Both the position numbers and the translations under genes were made by a program. A model generated the notes under the pieces. It worked only from the letters and a program-made list of their open reading frames with translations, searched no databases and was not told the origin of the DNA. DNA of 64,000 bases, taken from the NCBI GenBank assembly GCA_027257055.1, contig JAPVLO010000323.1, forward strand, positions 1,561,001-1,625,000. Reading direction: 5' to 3'. The stretch is from Cephalopachus bancanus. Lineage: Eukaryota; Chordata; Mammalia; Primates; Tarsiidae. This document shows positions 58,921 to 64,000 of this stretch, piece by piece (positions within the stretch are counted from its first letter, which is position 1; each line of letters opens with the position of its first letter).

Positions 58921-59825
58921 TTAAATGTACAGACTAAGTGGCTTGGACAGCCTGAGAGGCCATGCAGTCATTGGAATCAGAACTTGCATCATGTACAGAA
59001 CAAAGGTGATACATGCTAAGGAACACAGCTTCTTTTTATTAGCCAGTCACTTTCCATTGAAAATTATGACAGAAGGAAAAGGAAAGATGGGGCAAACCCT
59101 AGTTTCTTTTTCTTTTAGTTCTTTCACACTCATCAGTTAAGTCAAAGAATAGAGAATGCTGACATTACCTGAGCATATCGAGAAGTTTAATAAAAACAGG
59201 ATAGTTCGTGCATTGTTCCCACTGTTTGGGTAGAATAACATACATATGCCTATATGACCATAAAATACAAATCATGTAATTTTGGTGATTCTACATATGA
59301 ATTACATTCCTTTATATTTGTACTTAAAACTGGCACTGCAAAATACAGAGATCAACAGTAAAATTCATAATAGTTTAAAATTTAATTTTTATTGACAGAA
59401 TGAATGACATTAAATACTAAATAAACAACATCATAGGTTACCTAGAGACTGTGAGAGTCTGTCTCCTTATATTTTAGTACCTTCAAGAGCATTTTCCCCC
59501 TGCTTTGTGAACAACAGGCCCTGTGTTTTTATTTTTGCATTGAACAAGCAAAATCTGTAGCTGGCCCTGCTACATAGGGTTATAGGGAATGCATGACTAT
59601 TTTAACAAATTGTTTTTCAAAGTGGTTGTACTACTTTGGACTCCACCTGAAGGGGATAAAAATTCCTGTATCTTTGTCAGCACTTGATATCATCGACCTC
59701 TTACAATTTTAGATATTCTGGTATATGTGTTACATTTTCCTGATGACCAGTGAGATTGAGAACATTTTTATACATTTATTGGCTTTTTGATATTTTCTTT
59801 TTGTGAAGAGTCTCTTTAAGAGAAC
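58921..59825. other. non-coding, unassigned
   Basis: No gene. The segment at 59600-59790 resembles old L1 ('ctttgtcagcacttgatatc'). Confidence 0.35.
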
Positions 59826-60115
59826 TTTTTTTTTGAGTCAGAGTCTCACTCTCACTCACCCAGGCTGGAGTGGAGTGGCATACTCACGGCTACCACAGCC
59901 TCCATTTTTTGGGTTCAGGCAATCCTTCTGTCTTAGCCTTCCAAGTAGTTGGAACTACAGGTGCGCGCCACCATGTCCGACTAATTTTTTTGATTTACTA
60001 TAGAGACGAGATCTCACCAAGTTGCCCCGGCTGGTCTCGAACCCCGGGACACAGACAATTATCTTACCCCTACCTCCCAAACTGCTGGGATTATAGGTGT
60101 GAGCCACTGTGCCCA
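59826..60115 (-). mobile_element. Alu SINE
   Basis: Reverse Alu from 'gagtcagagtctcactctca' to 'ccactgtgcccagc', both arms present. The short flanking repeat is diverged (AGAGAACTTTT versus AAAGAACCATTTT). Confidence 0.85.
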
Positions 60116-60119
60116 GCAA

Positions 60120-60775
60120 AAGAACCATTTTTAATTGACTTATTGTGTTTTTCTTTATCATATCATTGCATAGGATTCTTCACAAATCCTAGATGTGTAC
60201 TCTTATTGGTGGTGAGGGTTGAAAATATATTCTGCCACTTTTTATTACCTTCATGAGGCCTTTTTATGAACATATATTCATAACTCCAACCTACTCCAAT
60301 TCATTAATGTTATGGTTTTTGTTTTTTGGATTTTTTCTTTTCTTTTTTTAGATGTGAGAGATTTTAATCTTATATATTTAATCAAAGTTTATATTATTTT
60401 GTATCACCAGATAAAAATGCTTTGTTATTCTATGAAATCTCAAATGCACACTATAGAACTTCCAAGTCACACAGTAAGAACCAATATTGCTTCTTCTAGG
60501 TAACTAAGTAAATATTGCAAAATCCATTTGCACAAGAATATGCTCCACCATGTCTATGCAGTTCTCGGGGTATTTGTTCATCATGTGGAAAAAAATACCA
60601 TTTGGCACTTTTAATGGCTTCCCATAAAGAACACCTCTAACCAAGTAGAAGCAATCTGATCTTCCAGTTGGAATGATGTAAGTGGAATTAAATATTTCAA
60701 AATGATGTCTTGATAGTTGTTGAAATTCTTGGGCCTCTGCTGTGTCTTGACAGCATGGTAATGGCTAATTTGCTT
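60120..60775. other. non-coding, unassigned
   Basis: AT-rich. Nothing recognised. Confidence 0.4.
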
Positions 60776-60779
60776 TTAT

Positions 60780-63700
60780 GCTAATTTTTTTATATAATCA
60801 ATATTTTTTGTTATGATATTGTGGGGTACAGTTAAGGGTTAGGTATACAAATATGCTTCGTTCAGGCAACCTGGTTGATAAGAGGTGTCTCCCCGTCCCC
60901 AGACAGATATTTACTACTATTAATCCCATCTGCCTCTCCTCCATAGTTTCCCACCACTGTCAGTCATTTTCTTATAGTATTACGTTGGATGTTCAAGGTC
61001 CACTATATGAGTGAGAACATGTGATACTCAGATCTTTGTTTCTGTGAGAGGTCACTCAGTATTATAGACTCTAGTTCCATCCAGGTTGCTGCAAAATCCA
61101 TGATTTTGTTCTTTTTGATGGCTGCATAGTATTCCATCATGTATATGTACCACATTTTTTTAATCCAGTCCTCTTTTGGTGGACAGCATGGTCGCTTCCA
61201 GATTCTTGCTATTGTGAACAATGCTGTGATAAATATATGTGTGCAGGTATCTTTTTGATAGAGTGATTTGAGTTCTTCAGGGTATATTCCCAGTAGGGGA
61301 ATTGTGGGGCCATATGGGAGGTCAATATTTAGAGTTTTTAGGAATCGCCATACTGTTTTCCACAGAGGTTGCACTAGTTTACAATCCCACCAACAGTGTA
61401 GAAGTGTTCCCTTTTCGCCACACCCTCTCCAGCAACTGTTATTTTTTGAGTTATTGATAATTGCCATTTTGACTAGAGTTAGGTGATATCTCAGTGTGGT
61501 TTTGATTTGCATCTCCCTGATGATTAGTGAGGTTGAACATTTCTTCATGTGTCTGTTGGCTGCTCAGATGTCTTCCTTTGAGAACTGTCTGTTCATATCT
61601 TTTGCTCATTTTATAATGGGGTTGTTTGTTTTTTTCTTTTCAGCACATTTGAGTTCCTTGTAGATCCAAGATGTTAAGCCTTTGTCAGACCTGGAGTTGG
61701 CAAATACTTTTTCCCAGTCTGTAGGCTGTCTCCCTGCTCTCTTGATGGTTTTTTTGGCTTTGCAGAAGCTTGTCAGTTTAATGAGGTCCCACTTGTCTAT
61801 CTTCTCTCTTATGGCCTGTGGGTTTCAGGTTTTGTTCAGGAATTGGATGCCAGTTCCAATTTCCATGAGGGTATGTCCTTCATTTTCTAAGGTTCTTATG
61901 GTTTGAGGTTTTACATTTAGGTCTCTAATCCATTTAGAGTTAATTTTTTGTGTGTGGGGATAGATAGGGGTCCTGTTTCAATCTTCTGCATGTGGTCAAC
62001 CAGTTTTCCCAGCACCATTTACTGAATAGGTTCTCCTCTCCCCAGTGGTAGGTGGTGGACGCTTTGTCGAAAATGAGTTGGTTGAGAAATTGAGGTTTTG
62101 CTTCTGGAATCTCAATTCTATTCCATTGGTCTCTATGCCTGTTCCTGTACCAATACCAAGCTGTTTTGATTATTGTAGCTTTATAGTAAAGTTTGAGGTC
62201 TGGTAATGTGATATCACCTGTTTTTTTTTTTTTTTTTTTGCTGAGGATTGTTCTGGCTATTCTTGGTCATTTGTGCTTCCATATGAATTCCTGTGTTGGT
62301 TTTTGTAGGTCTGAGAAGAATGTTGCTGGTAATTTGATGGGTATTGCATGAAATCTGTAGATTAGGTAGGATGGATATCTGCACATGTTGATTCTTCCAA
62401 TCCATAAGCATGGGATATTTTTCCACTTGCTTGTGTCATCACTGATTTCTTTGAGCAGTGTTTTGTAGTTTTCACTGTAAAGGTCTTTCATGTTTCTGGT
62501 TAGGAAGATGCCAAGGTATTTCATTTTTTTTTGTGGCTATTGTGAATGGAATTGTGCTTTTTATTTGGGTTTCTGTTTGTTTATTATTGGTGTAAAGAAA
62601 TGCAATTGTCTTTTGCACATTTATATCCTGAGACTTTGTCAAAGTCCTTATCAGTGTAAGGAGGTTTTTGACAGATTCTCTTTGGTTTTCAAGGTACACA
62701 ATCATGTCATCTGCAAAGAGAGATAACTTGACTTCCTCTTTTCCTATTTGGATACCCCTGATTGCCTTCTCTTCTCTGATTGCTCTAGCCAGGACTTCCA
62801 ATACTATATATTGAACAGGAGGGGTGAGAGTGGGCATTCTAGTCTTGTTCCAGTTTTCAGGGGAAATGGTTCCAATTTTTGTCCATTTAGGAGTATGCTG
62901 GCTGTGGGTTTCTCGTAGATGGCATTTACTATTTTGAGGTATGTTCCACGTATGCCTAGATGTTCGAGGGTTTTTATCAAGAAGGGGTGCTGGATTTTAT
63001 CAAAAGCTTTTTCTGCATCTAATAATATAATCATGTGGTTTTTGTTTTGACATCTGTTGATGTATTTAATTACATTTATGGTTTTGCAAATGTTGAACCA
63101 GCCTTGCATCCCAGGGTCATGATGGATGATTTTTGAGATGTGTTGTTGAATCGGGTTCACTAGGATCTTGTTGAGAATTTTAGCATCTGTGTTCATCAAA
63201 GATATTGGCTTGTAGTTCTCTTTCTTTGTTGAGTCTTTACCTGGCTTGAGTATCAATGTGATGTTAGCTTCGTAAAATGATTTGGGGAGAGTTCCATCTT
63301 TCTCAGTTGCCTGGAATACCTTCAGTAGGATTGGTATCAGCTCTCTTTAAATGTCTTGTAGAATTCTGCTGGAAAGTCATCTGGTCCAGGGCTTTTTTTT
63401 TTTTGTAGGTAGTTTTCTTATTATGTAGTCAATTTCCTTGACTGTTATTGGTCTATTTAGGGTCTCAATTTCTTCTTGTTTCAACCTAGGCAGGCTATGT
63501 GATGACAGAAAGTCCTCCATTTCCTTAAGGTTTTCAAGTTTGTTTCCATACAAGTGTACATAGTAGTCTCTAATGATCTTTTGTATTTCTTCAGGATCAG
63601 ACATGACTTCATCTTTTGTGTTTCTGATGGTGTTTATTTGGGCCTTTTCTCTCTTTTTTCTTGGTCAGTCTAGCTAGGGGACCATCGATCTTGTTTATCC

Positions 63701-64000
63701 ATTTGAAGAACCAGCTTTTTGTTTCATTGATTTTTTTTGTATTATCTTTTTGTCTTCTATGTCCTGGATTTGGACTTTTATTTTGGTGATCTGAATTCTT
63801 CTGCTGAAATTAGGGTTTTTGTGGTCTTGCTTTTCCAACTTCCTTAGGTGGCTTGTTAGGCTTTTAATTTGTGATTCTTTCATTTTCTTCATGTGCATCT
63901 GTAGGGATATAAATTCCCCTCTTACTACAGCTTTCATGGCATCCCAGAGATTTTGGTAAGATGTTTCTTCACTTTTATTTGTTTCCAGGTATCTTTTAAT
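60780..64000 (-). mobile_element. L1 LINE, 3' UTR and broken ORF2, leaves the window
   Basis: Minus strand, 3' end near 60780 with an A-rich tail and about 220 bases of 3' UTR. ORF2 follows in pieces: the C-terminal part at 61003-61548 (181 codons), the reverse transcriptase at 62472-63256 in two frames, and the linker before RT at 63377-63937. The RT catalytic motif FADD is intact at 62706-62717, but at least four frame breaks separate the blocks. A 19-T run lies at 62221-62239. The endonuclease and ORF1 would lie beyond 64000. It is younger-looking than the other L1s here, and its 3' UTR matches the short copy at 42.8 kb. Confidence 0.9.

Noticed and set aside
61003..61548. 181-codon frame as a stand-alone gene
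   Set aside because: It is the C-terminal part of a frameshifted L1 ORF2.
1..64000. CRISPR arrays, operons, prophage or plasmid features
   Set aside because: Nothing of the kind is present. The repeat content is that of a primate nuclear genome.

Overview
This is nuclear DNA of a primate. It is AT-rich, mostly non-coding and packed with SINEs, LINEs, LTR and DNA-transposon relics, microsatellites and one CpG island. About two dozen Alu elements have an AluJ-like frame but share signatures that are not those of human AluS/AluY: a TCTACAATAAATC linker, 'GCCCAGCAGGTCGAGG' in the right arm and 'GACTCYRACTCAAA' before the tail. They also lack the right-arm features I associate with lemur and galago Alus. 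A tarsier is my best guess, from recall and without a database search. There are no bacterial-type genes, operons or CRISPR arrays, and no conserved multi-exon gene could be read through the window.

Layout. 1-20 kb: ancient MIR/L2 repeats, a complete Tigger-like DNA transposon with terminal inverted repeats, several Alus, and two possible exons on the minus strand. One is a terminal exon with a stop codon and poly(A) signal near 4.4-4.8 kb; the other is a weaker candidate at 2.46-2.78 kb with an in-frame stop. 20.3-21.5 kb: a CpG island with a CCAAT box, three GC boxes and splice-donor-like sites facing both ways. It is the one convincing promoter here and may be bidirectional. 21.5-29.6 kb: intron-like or intergenic DNA with Alus and MaLR-type LTR pieces. 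29.6-36.4 kb: an old plus-strand L1 interrupted by younger Alus. 36.8-38.5 kb: an old minus-strand L1. 38.5-46.9 kb: microsatellites, MIRs, Alus and one very short L1 insertion. 46.9-49.3 kb: a decayed minus-strand endogenous retrovirus (pol plus the transmembrane part of env). 50.6-51.8 kb: an L1 3' end between target-site duplications. 53-60 kb: an LTR-like repeat, a mariner with an internal deletion and a cluster of young Alus. 60.8-64 kb: the 3' part of a frameshifted minus-strand L1 that leaves the window.

Functional reading. A minus-strand gene could start at the CpG island and run left toward the 4.6 kb terminal exon, but intermediate exons were not proven. No undescribed multi-gene system is visible. 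The most interesting signal is a young Alu subfamily whose left-arm polymerase III promoter looks unusually tRNA-like (a TGGCTCAGCCTG A box, and a B box inside a 5-bp stem with a 7-nt loop). Two near-identical members lie in inverted orientation about 0.2 kb apart.
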